From Rhodospirillaceae bacterium (GTDB taxonomy: Bacteria; Pseudomonadota; Alphaproteobacteria; Azospirillales; Azospirillaceae): a stretch of 50,804 nt of DNA. The notes beneath the pieces were generated by a model. The model was not told the DNA's origin, made no database searches, and saw nothing but the letters and a program-made list of their open reading frames with translations. Positions 8,624-17,067 of the stretch are shown piece by piece (position 1 is the stretch's first letter; the number at the start of each line of letters is the position of its first letter). The stretch covers positions 1 through 50,804 of the forward strand of contig JAJUIU010000021.1 in assembly GCA_029267445.1 (NCBI GenBank), in the 5' to 3' direction. The position numbers were made by a program, and so were the translations under genes.

Positions 8624-10477
8624 ATGGTGACATCGGAGCACCAGAGTTCGGCGCCCGCCGCCCTTGCGGCGCTGAGTTCCGCCGCCGGCCCCCGATCGGT
8701 GCCGTTCGCGCCGTGTCCGCTGCTGCCGTTCTTCGATGAGCGGCTCTACCTCTACGCCATGATCCGGGAGGACGTCCGCGGCGGCGGCCCGCTCGAATCG
8801 CGCGCCATCCAGGAGCGTTTCGCCGCCTGGTGGATCCTGACCGGCAAGGACGATCTGCCCGACCACGCCCTGACGGCGGAGGGTCATGCCTGCCTTCTGG
8901 AGCCGGTCGGCACGGTGCCGGGTACGTCCCTTCCGATCACGCGCGTCATCCTCGCCCCGCTCGCGCATCTGCCGGAGGCCCGCGCGTGGCTGGAGCCGGA
9001 TGGCACGGTCGGGCTGAAGTACATGGCGTGGTTCCTTCTGGCGGCCGTACCCATGTTCCGCCTCGACGGACTGCTGTCGGCGGAGCATCGACAATGGCTG
9101 GATTCGCCGGCCGGTCCCCAGGCGCCCAACGGCTTCACCGTTCTGGCCTCGTTGCTGCTCACGTTCCGTCCAGACCTCGGCCAGCGCTTCTCCGCCGGCA
9201 CGCCCGCAGGCCTCCAGTCGTTCGTCGCATGGCTTCGGGACGGCGGGCTGGATCAATCGGGACTGGGCGCCTATGCCCGGCCGCAGCGACAGGGGCCTTA
9301 TGTCTCGGCGCGGCGCGGCGCCATCCCGGCCCCATCCCGCACGCGGGGGGTCAATCTCATCGGCTACGCAGACGCGGAATTGGGGATCGGTGAGGATCTG
9401 CGCACCACGGCAAGCGCGCTGGAAACCGCGGGCATCCCGTTCAGCGTCTTCAATCTGGAACTCGACGCCGGGATCAGCCGGGGTGACGGCAGCGTCATGG
9501 CGCATGCCGCCGACGACCTGCCGTTCGAGGTCAATCTGTTCTGCATCACGGGCTACGAGACGGGGCGGCTGATGGTCCAGCACGGACCCGCCATGTTCGC
9601 GGGTCGGCGCAACATCGGCTGCTGGCCCTGGGAACTGCCCCGCTGGCCCGCCGAACTCAAGGTCGTCTACTCGCTTGTGGACGAGCTCTGGGCCTCGTCG
9701 CGCTTCACCGCCGATTGTTTCCGCCGTGACGGCATCCGACCCGTTCGCCATATGCCGCTGACGGTCCTGCCGCCCCCGGCCATCGCGCCGGCGCGAGGCC
9801 GCTTTGGCCTGCCGCCGGACAGATTCCTCTTCCTGTTCAATTTCGATGTCAGCTCCTACATGGCGCGCAAGAACCCGTTCGCCGCGGTGCAGGCGTTCCG
9901 CCGCGCCTTTCCCATCGGGGAGCGGGACGAGGTGGGGCTGGTGGTCAAGGCCATGCGCGGCGGCGGCGACAGCCCCGCCTGGTCGCGGCTGATGGAAGCG
10001 GTTCGTGAGGACCCCCGGATCTTCGTCATCAACGAGGTGCTGGACCGCTCCGCCCTGTTCGCCCTCTACGCCAGCTGCGACGCCTATGTTTCGCTGCACC
10101 GGGCGGAAGGGTTCGGCCGCACAATGGCGGAGGCCATGCTGCTCGGTCTGCCCGTGATCGCGACCGGCTGGTCCGGCAATGCCGACTTCGTCACCCCAGA
10201 GACCGGCTGGCCGGTCCGGCACACGCTGATACCCGTGGGTCCGGACGAGTATCCCTTCGGTCTCGGGACCGAATGGGCGGACCCCGATCCGGCCCACGCG
10301 GCGGCCTGCATGCGCGCGGTGGCCGCCGGTGGGCCGGAGGTTCAGGCGCGTCGCGCCGCCGCCCGCCGACTGATCGCGGACACGCTGTCGCCGGCGGCGC
10401 GCGGACGCGCCATCGCGGCGCGGCTGGAGGAGATCTGGGCGGGCGGGGCCGGGCCGGTCGCCGGTCAGCTCCCTTGA
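8624..10477 (+). CDS. Large glycosyltransferase, GT4-type C-terminal domain
   Basis: 617 residues in two parts. Residues 1-240 form an uncharacterised helical domain (starting around LLPFFDERLYLYAMIREDV). From about 243 (RGVNLIGYADAELGIGEDLR) a GT-B glycosyltransferase begins, with CWPWELPRWP, DELWASSRF, FLFNFDVSSYMARKNP and, at about 488-518, the donor-site signature YVSLHRAEGFGRTMAEAM followed by LGLPVIATGWSGN. This layout is common in large alphaproteobacterial polysaccharide glycosyltransferases. ATG at 8624 has GGGGAAG about ten bases upstream. Its C-terminal half is clearly paralogous to that of the next gene, 88 bases downstream on the same strand, suggesting an old duplication and perhaps successive sugar additions. 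Substrates are unknown. Confidence 0.88.
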   Translation: MVTSEHQSSAPAALAALSSAAGPRSVPFAPCPLLPFFDERLYLYAMIREDVRGGGPLESRAIQERFAAWWILTGKDDLPDHALTAEGHACLLEPVGTVPGTSLPITRVILAPLAHLPEARAWLEPDGTVGLKYMAWFLLAAVPMFRLDGLLSAEHRQWLDSPAGPQAPNGFTVLASLLLTFRPDLGQRFSAGTPAGLQSFVAWLRDGGLDQSGLGAYARPQRQGPYVSARRGAIPAPSRTRGVNLIGYADAELGIGEDLRTTASALETAGIPFSVFNLELDAGISRGDGSVMAHAADDLPFEVNLFCITGYETGRLMVQHGPAMFAGRRNIGCWPWELPRWPAELKVVYSLVDELWASSRFTADCFRRDGIRPVRHMPLTVLPPPAIAPARGRFGLPPDRFLFLFNFDVSSYMARKNPFAAVQAFRRAFPIGERDEVGLVVKAMRGGGDSPAWSRLMEAVREDPRIFVINEVLDRSALFALYASCDAYVSLHRAEGFGRTMAEAMLLGLPVIATGWSGNADFVTPETGWPVRHTLIPVGPDEYPFGLGTEWADPDPAHAAACMRAVAAGGPEVQARRAAARRLIADTLSPAARGRAIAARLEEIWAGGAGPVAGQLP

Positions 10478-10565
10478 TCCGCAGACCCATCACGGGTCAC
10501 CCTTCGCGCGGGAGGCCGGCGCGCCGGGGATCGGTGCGGCCGGACTCGTTGGAACGGGGACATCG

Positions 10566-12929
10566 ATGAACCTGAGCGGCAAGTTCGATGGATTGCGGGG
10601 CGATGTCGCCGTCGGCTGGATTCTCGACCTGTCGGCGCCGCAGACGCCGCTCGAGATCGAGATCATGTTGGACGACCGCGTGATCGGCAGCGGCAGAGCC
10701 GACCTGTTCCGGCAGGAACTCGCCGGTGCCGGTCAGGTGAATCCCTTCTGCGGGTTCGAGATCGACGTCTCGGAGGGGCTGGACGGCCGCTCGGGCGTCG
10801 TGTGGGCCCGGCTGGCGACGGCGCGGCAGGTCGTCCTGCCCGGTGTGGCGTTCAGTCTCAACCACGATCCCGACCTGCGCACCCAGTTCCAGCGGACCGA
10901 TCTGGCGACCGCCGAGGCCGTGGTCGCCCTCAACGCCGGCACGGCCCGGTCCCGACCGTCCGCCGGGCAGGCCGTCCTCTCGCATCCCGTCTTCATTCGC
11001 CACCTTGGTGAATCCCCGGACGGAATTCCGCAGACCGCCTTCCTTCGTGCCTTCATGACGCGCCGACTGACGGAGCGGCCCGGCCTGTCCGGACCGGAGC
11101 TGCTGTGCGAGTTCCTCTTCGAGCACCTGCCGGTCCTGGGGCCGACCCCCTGGCCATTGTCGGCCGAGCAGATCGATTTCCTGAACGCGCCCACACCGGC
11201 CACGGTGCTGCCCTATCCGGTGCCCCGCATCGTGCTTTGGGCGGCGATGGCGTCGGGCAAGTGGGGCGGCGCGGCCGCCGGTGACTACCGGTCGGACCTC
11301 TACTGCTGGTTCGTCCGGGAGTTCCTGGAGAGTGGTCGCTTGGATCCGCGCCTGTTGCCCCCTGCCGTCGCGGCGTATCTGCGCCAGCCGACGCCTCTGC
11401 ATGACGGCCTGCCGCCACTGAACCATTTCCATATGCGGAAGCTGGTGCCATCCCGGGAGAAGCTGTCCCGGCACACCATCGCGCTCTCCCGCGGCGCGTA
11501 TCTCGGCTTCATGGTCGACCAGCTCCTGGAGGCGACGAGCCTGCGGGCGGATCTGCTGGACGGGGCCGATTTCCTGATGCCGCCGGAGTGGATCGCCTAT
11601 TTCGGGCAACCCTACCTTCCGGCGCGGCCAGAGGGCCTGACCCGCCTGGAGATGATGGTCTATCTGAACGCCGCCGCGGCACGCGCCATCGATCCGAACA
11701 CCGCGCCCTGGGCCTCGAGCGCCACACGGGACTGGATCCGCGCCCAGGCCGCCCGATCGCCGGGCTGGGCGCGCCTGCTGTCGATCCCCGCCGCCCAGCC
11801 GATTCAGGAATCCCCGAGCGTGCGTATCGCAGGCCTTCTGGATTCAAGCGCCGGTCTCGGCACCAATCTGAGGATGCTGTCCCAGGAACTGGCCGATGCG
11901 GGACTTCGGCACCGTCTGACGGACGTGCGGGACGGCCGCTCTCGCGTGATCGCCCCGCCGATGGCCGAAGGAACTCACAGGGACGCTGAAATCTACTGCA
12001 TCGGTGCCGACATCCTGCTCGACTCGGCCTGGCGTCTCACATCCCGCGCGGGCGCCTTCAAGGTCGGGTACCTGTTCTGGGAGCTGGAGAGCGTTCCGGA
12101 AGAGCATGTCGCGGCGGTCGATGTCCTGGATGAGATCTGGGTCGCGTCTGAGTTCGTGCGCCGCGCCTATTCCGGGAAGATCGGGAAGCCCGTGGTCAAT
12201 GTGGGGATGAGGATCAGTCTTCCGCATGTGATCCCGCCCCTGGATCGGCGTGAACGCGGCATACCGGACGACGCGTTCGTGTTCCTGACCGCGTTCGACT
12301 TCGGCTCTGGGCTGATCCGGAAGAATCCCGGCGCAGCCGTCCGCGCCTTCCAGAAGGCGTTTCCCCTTGGCAGCCGGAGCGATGTCAGGCTGGTCGTCAA
12401 GACGACACGCATCCATCACGGACACTGGGGCGACCGGGACGGCACCTGGGGCTGGATCCTGCGCGCGGCCGCGGCCGATCCGCGGATCGTGGTCTTGGAA
12501 GGTGAATGGCCCGAAGCGACGTTCCTCGGCCTGATGCAGGCGTGCGACTGCTACGTCTCCCCGCACCGGTCCGAGGGGTTCGGACTGCTGCCCGCCTACG
12601 CGATGGCCATGGGAAAGCCCGTCATCGTCACCAACTACAGCGGGACGACGGATTTCTGCGACGAGACGACGGCGATCCCCATCGACTACGCGCTGGTCCC
12701 CGTCGCGCCGGGGCAGTTCATCGCGGATGTGCCGGGCGCGGTCTGGGCCGATATATCGATCGACCACCTCGCGGAGGCGATGCGCCGGCTGGCGGAGGAC
12801 CCCGCCACCGGCGTTGAACTCGGGCGCGCCGCCGCCCAGCGCATCGCTACGCTTTATGCCCCGGGCAAGCTGGCCCGGGCCGGCCTGGGTCGGCTCGCCG
12901 CCCAAGGGGTGGTCGCGTCGTCCATGTGA
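10566..12929 (+). CDS. Large multidomain glycosyltransferase with N-terminal beta module
   Basis: 787 residues. An N-terminal module of about 95 residues (GWILDLSAPQTPLEIEI, then RADLFRQEL and CGFEIDVSEG) belongs to a beta-rich module known at the front of other large glycosyltransferases. A helical middle part (about 150-410) resembles the N-terminal part of the previous protein. The GT-B catalytic part starts near 418 (VRIAGLLDSSAGLGTNLRML) and includes LFWELESVPEEH, EIWVASEFVRRAY, TAFDFGSGLIRKNP and the donor site YVSPHRSEGFGLLPAYAMAM at about 662-681. A ribosome site GGGGAC lies five bases before the ATG. It follows its paralog in the same direction and ends 15 bases from the convergent gene at 12945. 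Acceptor and donor cannot be read from sequence. Confidence 0.88.
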   Translation: MNLSGKFDGLRGDVAVGWILDLSAPQTPLEIEIMLDDRVIGSGRADLFRQELAGAGQVNPFCGFEIDVSEGLDGRSGVVWARLATARQVVLPGVAFSLNHDPDLRTQFQRTDLATAEAVVALNAGTARSRPSAGQAVLSHPVFIRHLGESPDGIPQTAFLRAFMTRRLTERPGLSGPELLCEFLFEHLPVLGPTPWPLSAEQIDFLNAPTPATVLPYPVPRIVLWAAMASGKWGGAAAGDYRSDLYCWFVREFLESGRLDPRLLPPAVAAYLRQPTPLHDGLPPLNHFHMRKLVPSREKLSRHTIALSRGAYLGFMVDQLLEATSLRADLLDGADFLMPPEWIAYFGQPYLPARPEGLTRLEMMVYLNAAAARAIDPNTAPWASSATRDWIRAQAARSPGWARLLSIPAAQPIQESPSVRIAGLLDSSAGLGTNLRMLSQELADAGLRHRLTDVRDGRSRVIAPPMAEGTHRDAEIYCIGADILLDSAWRLTSRAGAFKVGYLFWELESVPEEHVAAVDVLDEIWVASEFVRRAYSGKIGKPVVNVGMRISLPHVIPPLDRRERGIPDDAFVFLTAFDFGSGLIRKNPGAAVRAFQKAFPLGSRSDVRLVVKTTRIHHGHWGDRDGTWGWILRAAAADPRIVVLEGEWPEATFLGLMQACDCYVSPHRSEGFGLLPAYAMAMGKPVIVTNYSGTTDFCDETTAIPIDYALVPVAPGQFIADVPGAVWADISIDHLAEAMRRLAEDPATGVELGRAAAQRIATLYAPGKLARAGLGRLAAQGVVASSM

Positions 12930-12944
12930 CGGTGGAACGTCCCT

Positions 12945-15566
12945 TCAGCCACGGGCCTCGGGTCCGACCGTCCGGAAGAACACGACCGCCGATGTGATCA
13001 GCGCGCCACCTGCGTCCACCAGGAAGAACGGCCGCTGGGAATTCATGGTGGCCTGGGTCACGCACCCTTGCAGGGTTTCGTCATCGATGGTCGGCGACAG
13101 GCTGCCGATCTGGCTCAGGCCCACAGCCCTCCGCCAGCGCGTGCCGGAATCCGATCCGGGCGTGAAGAATCCCACATCGAGGGACGGCGCGAACTCGCCC
13201 TTCAGGACGACGTCGGTGATCAGGCCGACCACACCGCCCGGCGCGACGGCGCCGAACAGCCTGACGAAGTCGGCGACCTTGTCGTCCGCGCAGGTGATGC
13301 GGTTGACCACGCCCTGGCTGAGGACAACGGCGTGGTAGCGGTTGTTGCCCAGCAGCCAGCCGAGCGCCTTGCCGGGGAACAGGCGCAGGTTGTCGGCCTG
13401 CCGGTGCAGTCCCCGGGACGCCCATTTCCGCAAGGCTGGATCCGCGGGATCGCCCTGGTATCCCAGGTCCACGATATCGATGGCCGACACGGACTTGGCG
13501 ATGGTCCAGCAGACCGGGTCGTCGCGTCCGGTCAGGTAGAGGACACGGACGTTCGGGCCCAGGGCGCCCAGCTTCGAAAGGCCGTGGAACAGATGGGCAT
13601 TCTCCCAGTGGTTCCGGTGCCGCATGCAGTAGTCCTCGATGAACTCCTCCTCGAGGACCAGTCTCGCGCTGGACCGCCAGTCGGCGTCGTCCCAGTCCAG
13701 ACTTGAGCAGGTGGCGGATATCCGGTCGGATGGCCGCTGCGCGTCGGGGAGCGGCAGCTCCCATTTCCGCCGCATGAGGCTGGCGGTCGACAGATCGCGA
13801 ACCGCCCGCGCCAGCCGCACCTTCTCGTCCATGTCTGGAAGCTGCAGTTGGAAGTACTTCCAGACGGTCGGGTGAAGAACCGCGGCGTTCTTCCGCAGGA
13901 ATGCCGGGATGTCCTCGGCCGTGTTGACCCCCTCCACCAGGCGCATGAGGTGCGCACGGTCGTGCTCCGCCAGCGACTCCGCGAAGGCGCCGGCCCGGTC
14001 GGCATGAGCCTGGCCCGCATCGACCTTCGGAGCGTGCTCGATCCTGGGAGGTTTCACCACGCCGTGCCGCAGATGGCAGGCGAAGGGCGTCAGCTTCAGG
14101 CTGAAGTTCCTGATGAAGAACGTCTCGAACCGGGTGTTCTGGCTGCCCAGCACCACGACCGTCCGGGGCACCTCCGCCTTGCTCCGGAGCAGACGCTCGT
14201 GCTCCAACGATATCCACCGGTCCGCACAGCGCATCAGGCGTTCCGAGGGGTCCGTGCGGTTCCCGCCGATTGGGTTCCTGGCCGAGGCCCGCCGGCGCGA
14301 CGCCTCCGCATCGACGCCCACGTCGAACACGATGATGTCGGCCGCTTCCGCGATCCGCTCGATCGGACAGGGTTCCGCCGCGGCGATGGGGCCGACTCCC
14401 TCCAGAGGGTCCTCGGCATAGAGGAGCCTGGCCGGTGGCCGCTGCCCGACCATGGCCGCGATCCTGGCGCAGATGGACGGCTTGGTCCCGATGTAGCCGA
14501 CCGACGCGCCCGGCCTCGCATGCTGCAGGATGTCGGCCAGATGGACCAGCGCCCGTCCGTCGTCGTACAGCAGCCCGGTGTTGTAATCCTCCGGCCGTGT
14601 CCATGACTCGATGTATGGCGCCTCCGGCGGCGGAAGGATGCGCGCGAGCTCGGGAAGCCAGCCCGACCGTTCGCCCTCCCGCAGGGACAGCTCCTCGATG
14701 AATTCGTCCGGCGCCCCCCATGTCTCCCGCTGGTCGGGCAGATAGGGCGTCTCGACCGAGAAGACCCACTTGTCGGCGTCGTTCTGCAGACCGCCGCTGG
14801 CATGGGCGACGCCGGCGTCACGCGTGTGCTCGCAATGGTACCCGAACACCTGGTCGAGCACGGTCCCGGTCGACCCGTTGTGCAGCCACAGCCGCTTGGC
14901 GATGTTGGAGTCGACGTGCCAACCGTGGACCATCTCCTCCGGAAAGCCGTCGATCTCGAAGATCTGCCGCCGCAGCATGAGCTGGAAATCGCCCGGACCG
15001 TCGTAGAGGACGAAGGGCAGGGCGTTCACCACCTCGTGCAGCGGCAGCCTTCGCCGCCAGTCGTCGATTCTCGAAAAGGCCGCGCCGGGGTCCTTCCGGT
15101 CGAACGCCTCCCACAAGGACACGGGCAGCTCGAACCGGGGCAGCTCGTAGAAACCGTCGGGAAGCGACGCGCAGATGGAGGTCAGCGATCGGCCGGCCTG
15201 CCGCGCCATGAAGATCATGTCGGTGTTGGTCGACAACACCCACCTGTTCCGGGGATTGGAGCGGCGGATCCCCACGTTGCGGGAGAACGACTCCAGGAGC
15301 GAGAATCGGCTTCCGTTGCGGTGGCGCTCGAAGCAGTCCGGGCGGATCCGGAGCACGCGCAGGCGCCGCTTCGTCGCGTCCGTGAGCGTGTCGCCCAACG
15401 CCTCCGGCAAGGTGGGGAACGTCTCCGCCGTGTTGCAGTCGACGAAGATGATCTCGTCGTCGTCCGACGTCAGGACCTCGGCGATGCAGTTCAGGCTGAG
15501 CGCGACACGCTTGTGCAGATTGTAGCCGTATGAATCGTTCCGGCCATAGACGATCACACTGATCAT
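12945..15566 (-). CDS. Glycosyltransferase/methyltransferase-like fusion protein
   Basis: 873 residues, unusually long. Residues 1-250 look like a GT-A glycosyltransferase: MISVIVYGRNDSYGYNLHKR opens the fold, EIIFVDCNTAE and WVLSTNTDMIFMA fit the nucleotide and acidic-motif strands, and EMVHGWHVDSNIAKRLW resembles the acceptor-side helix. A middle region (about 340-430) contains SVGYIGTKPSICARIAAMVG, reminiscent of a Rossmann strand-loop. The C-terminal 200 residues (NVRVLYLTGRDD, IDIVDLGYQGDP, YHAVVLSQGVVNRI, FGAVAPGGVVGLITDV) look like a class I SAM methyltransferase core, though the glycine-rich motif is weak. The frame is open to 15737, but ATG 15566 is right: GGAG lies seven bases upstream and the fold starts there. 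The exact family was not recognised. Confidence 0.72.
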   Translation of the reverse strand: MISVIVYGRNDSYGYNLHKRVALSLNCIAEVLTSDDDEIIFVDCNTAETFPTLPEALGDTLTDATKRRLRVLRIRPDCFERHRNGSRFSLLESFSRNVGIRRSNPRNRWVLSTNTDMIFMARQAGRSLTSICASLPDGFYELPRFELPVSLWEAFDRKDPGAAFSRIDDWRRRLPLHEVVNALPFVLYDGPGDFQLMLRRQIFEIDGFPEEMVHGWHVDSNIAKRLWLHNGSTGTVLDQVFGYHCEHTRDAGVAHASGGLQNDADKWVFSVETPYLPDQRETWGAPDEFIEELSLREGERSGWLPELARILPPPEAPYIESWTRPEDYNTGLLYDDGRALVHLADILQHARPGASVGYIGTKPSICARIAAMVGQRPPARLLYAEDPLEGVGPIAAAEPCPIERIAEAADIIVFDVGVDAEASRRRASARNPIGGNRTDPSERLMRCADRWISLEHERLLRSKAEVPRTVVVLGSQNTRFETFFIRNFSLKLTPFACHLRHGVVKPPRIEHAPKVDAGQAHADRAGAFAESLAEHDRAHLMRLVEGVNTAEDIPAFLRKNAAVLHPTVWKYFQLQLPDMDEKVRLARAVRDLSTASLMRRKWELPLPDAQRPSDRISATCSSLDWDDADWRSSARLVLEEEFIEDYCMRHRNHWENAHLFHGLSKLGALGPNVRVLYLTGRDDPVCWTIAKSVSAIDIVDLGYQGDPADPALRKWASRGLHRQADNLRLFPGKALGWLLGNNRYHAVVLSQGVVNRITCADDKVADFVRLFGAVAPGGVVGLITDVVLKGEFAPSLDVGFFTPGSDSGTRWRRAVGLSQIGSLSPTIDDETLQGCVTQATMNSQRPFFLVDAGGALITSAVVFFRTVGPEARG

Positions 15567-15754
15567 GTCCGCTCCAGCCCGGGTCGGGATTGCGTCGTCA
15601 CGCGCGGCGGTTCCCCGCCCAGGTCGGTGTCGGTCGGACCCCCGGCACAGTCCGCCCGCTGTCCCGCAGCTGCCACGCATGCGCCGGCTGACTGAATACA
15701 GTCTCCACTCGGGTGAGGGAACGCCCAACGTGGGCAACCCATTTATGTTCAGCC

Positions 15755-15783
15755 TTGCAATACTTTCAGCCGATCAGCATAAG
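15755..15783 (+). promoter_or_regulatory. Possible sigma70-type promoter for the epimerase gene
   Basis: TTGCAA (15755-15760) and CATAAG (15778-15783) are separated by 17 bases and lie in the AT-rich part of the gap. If used, the leader would be about 150 bases long and would contain the inverted repeat at 15874-15926. Weak consensus match; inference only. Confidence 0.3.
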
Positions 15784-15873
15784 TCGTCGGCCGATGTGAC
15801 CGGACGAAAGGCGTGCCGGCCATTTCGGGCGGGCGGAACGACCCGGGCGGCCGGGCGATCATTGGCTGTCGTG

Positions 15874-15926
15874 CGACCGAAGCAGGCCACCGCGCCGCGT
15901 TTTGAACGATTTGGCGGCTTCGGTCG
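15874..15926 (+). promoter_or_regulatory. Long inverted repeat in the leader of the GDP-mannose 3,5-epimerase gene
   Basis: CGACCGAAGC (15874-15883) and GCTTCGGTCG (15917-15926) are perfect 10-base complements with 33 bases between them; the loop contains a smaller dyad CGTT-TTG-AACG. The right arm ends just before the ribosome site AAGGGGCGGGG and the ATG at 15942. It could fold in the mRNA and affect translation, or be a protein-binding operator. Confidence 0.4.
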
Positions 15927-15941
15927 GTGAAGGGGCGGGGT

Positions 15942-16913
15942 ATGGCGGGGATCACGGTTGTCGCGGGCGGAGGGGGCTTCATCGGCGGCCACCTCGTGAC
16001 GCATCTGCTCCGGACCGGCGCGAAGGTCAGGGCCGTCGACATCAAGCCGCTGAACGAGTGGTTCTCGGTTTCCGACGGTGTCGAGAACGTGGTCGGAGAC
16101 CTGCAGGACATCGCAGTGTGCCGGGCGGCGCTGAAGGGTGCCGACGTCGTCTACAATCTGGCGGCGGACATGGGCGGCATGGGGTTCATCGAGAACAACA
16201 AGGCCCTGTGCATGCTGTCGGTGCTGATCAACACCCACATGCTGATGGCGGCCCGGGAGAACGGCGTGAAGCGGTTCTTCTTCTCCTCGTCCGCCTGCGT
16301 CTACCCGGATTACCGGCAGAAGGACGCGGACGTGCCGGGCTTGAAGGAGTCGGACGCCTATCCCGCCATGCCGGAGGACGGCTACGGCTGGGAGAAGCTG
16401 TTCAGTGAACGCATGTGCCGGCACTTCCGCGAGGATTTCGGCCTCATCACCCGCGTCGGCCGCTACCACAACGTTTATGGCCCGCTCGGCACCTGGGAGG
16501 GCGGGCGCGAGAAGGCGCCGGCCGCGATCTGCCGCAAGGTCGCCGAGGCCAAGCTTTCCGGCCGGCATGAGATCGACATCTGGGGCGACGGCGAACAGAC
16601 GCGCACCTTCATGTACATCGACGACTGCCTCGAGGGCACGGTGCGACTGATGAACAGCGACATCACCGAGCCGCTGAACATCGGCAGTGACGAGAAGGTC
16701 AGCATCAACCAGCTCGTCGACATCGTCGAGGGCATCGCCGGGCTGAAGCTGAAGCGCCGCTATCAGTTGGACGCGCCCAAGGGCGTGCGCGGCCGCAGCA
16801 GCGACAACGACCTGATCAAGCAGCTGCTCGGCTGGGCGCCGGGGATTTCCCTCCAGACCGGCCTGGAGAAGACCTACCGCTGGGTCTACGACCAGGTTGC
16901 CCGGCGGGCTTGA
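15942..16913 (+). CDS. GDP-mannose 3,5-epimerase-like NAD-dependent epimerase
   Basis: 323 residues of the extended short-chain dehydrogenase family. It resembles plant GDP-mannose 3,5-epimerase, which makes GDP-L-galactose (and GDP-L-gulose) from GDP-D-mannose, unusually closely: YNLAADMGGMGFI (71-83), SSACVYPDY, LKESDAYP, GRYHNVYGPLGTW, GGREKAPAAICRK and GVRGRSSDNDLIKQ all correspond. The catalytic set is present: Cys119, Tyr148, Lys152 and Lys191 correspond to the cysteine, Tyr-x3-Lys pair and second lysine of the plant enzyme; the NAD loop is GGGGFIGGHL. ATG 15942 has the ribosome site AAGGGGCGGGG. With gmd and fcl it points to L-sugars derived from GDP-mannose. Product identity needs assay, as bacterial relatives of this family are little studied. 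Confidence 0.85.
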   Translation: MAGITVVAGGGGFIGGHLVTHLLRTGAKVRAVDIKPLNEWFSVSDGVENVVGDLQDIAVCRAALKGADVVYNLAADMGGMGFIENNKALCMLSVLINTHMLMAARENGVKRFFFSSSACVYPDYRQKDADVPGLKESDAYPAMPEDGYGWEKLFSERMCRHFREDFGLITRVGRYHNVYGPLGTWEGGREKAPAAICRKVAEAKLSGRHEIDIWGDGEQTRTFMYIDDCLEGTVRLMNSDITEPLNIGSDEKVSINQLVDIVEGIAGLKLKRRYQLDAPKGVRGRSSDNDLIKQLLGWAPGISLQTGLEKTYRWVYDQVARRA

Positions 16914-17025
16914 CCATGCGACGGGGCGGGGTACCTCGTCCGTATGGGAAGTGTTTGATTAAACTTTTTGGCGCCTGATGGCGGTCCGGCCCGGTGTCCG
17001 CCGGAACCGGAAGGGGTGCTGGACC

Positions 17026-17053
17026 TGCGGGAAACCGCGGGTGTGCGGGAAAC
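17026..17053. repeat. Direct repeat in the leader of the nucleotide-sugar dehydrogenase gene
   Basis: TGCGGGAAAC occurs at 17026-17035 and again at 17044-17053, 18 bases apart start to start, directly before the ribosome site GGGGAGA and the ATG at 17068. It may be a tandem operator or a small duplication. The wider gap (16914-17067) includes an AT-rich stretch near 16955-16975 that may hold a promoter. Confidence 0.35.
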
Positions 17054-17067
17054 GGGGAGAATGCACG

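Larger units (their letters stand above)
15567..15941. other. 375-base divergent intergenic region
   Basis: No gene is seen between the starts at 15566 (-) and 15942 (+). It holds a small hairpin GCCCA-ACG-TGGGC (around 15723-15735), a plausible + strand promoter and a long inverted repeat just before the epimerase ribosome site, annotated separately. The middle part (15730-15790) is noticeably more AT-rich than its surroundings, as expected for promoters. Confidence 0.6.

Noticed and set aside
8540-10297. 585-codon minus strand frame opposite the large glycosyltransferase
   Set aside because: Its composition (Arg, Gly, Gln-rich) is that of a shadow frame, while the + strand frame has clear glycosyltransferase motifs.
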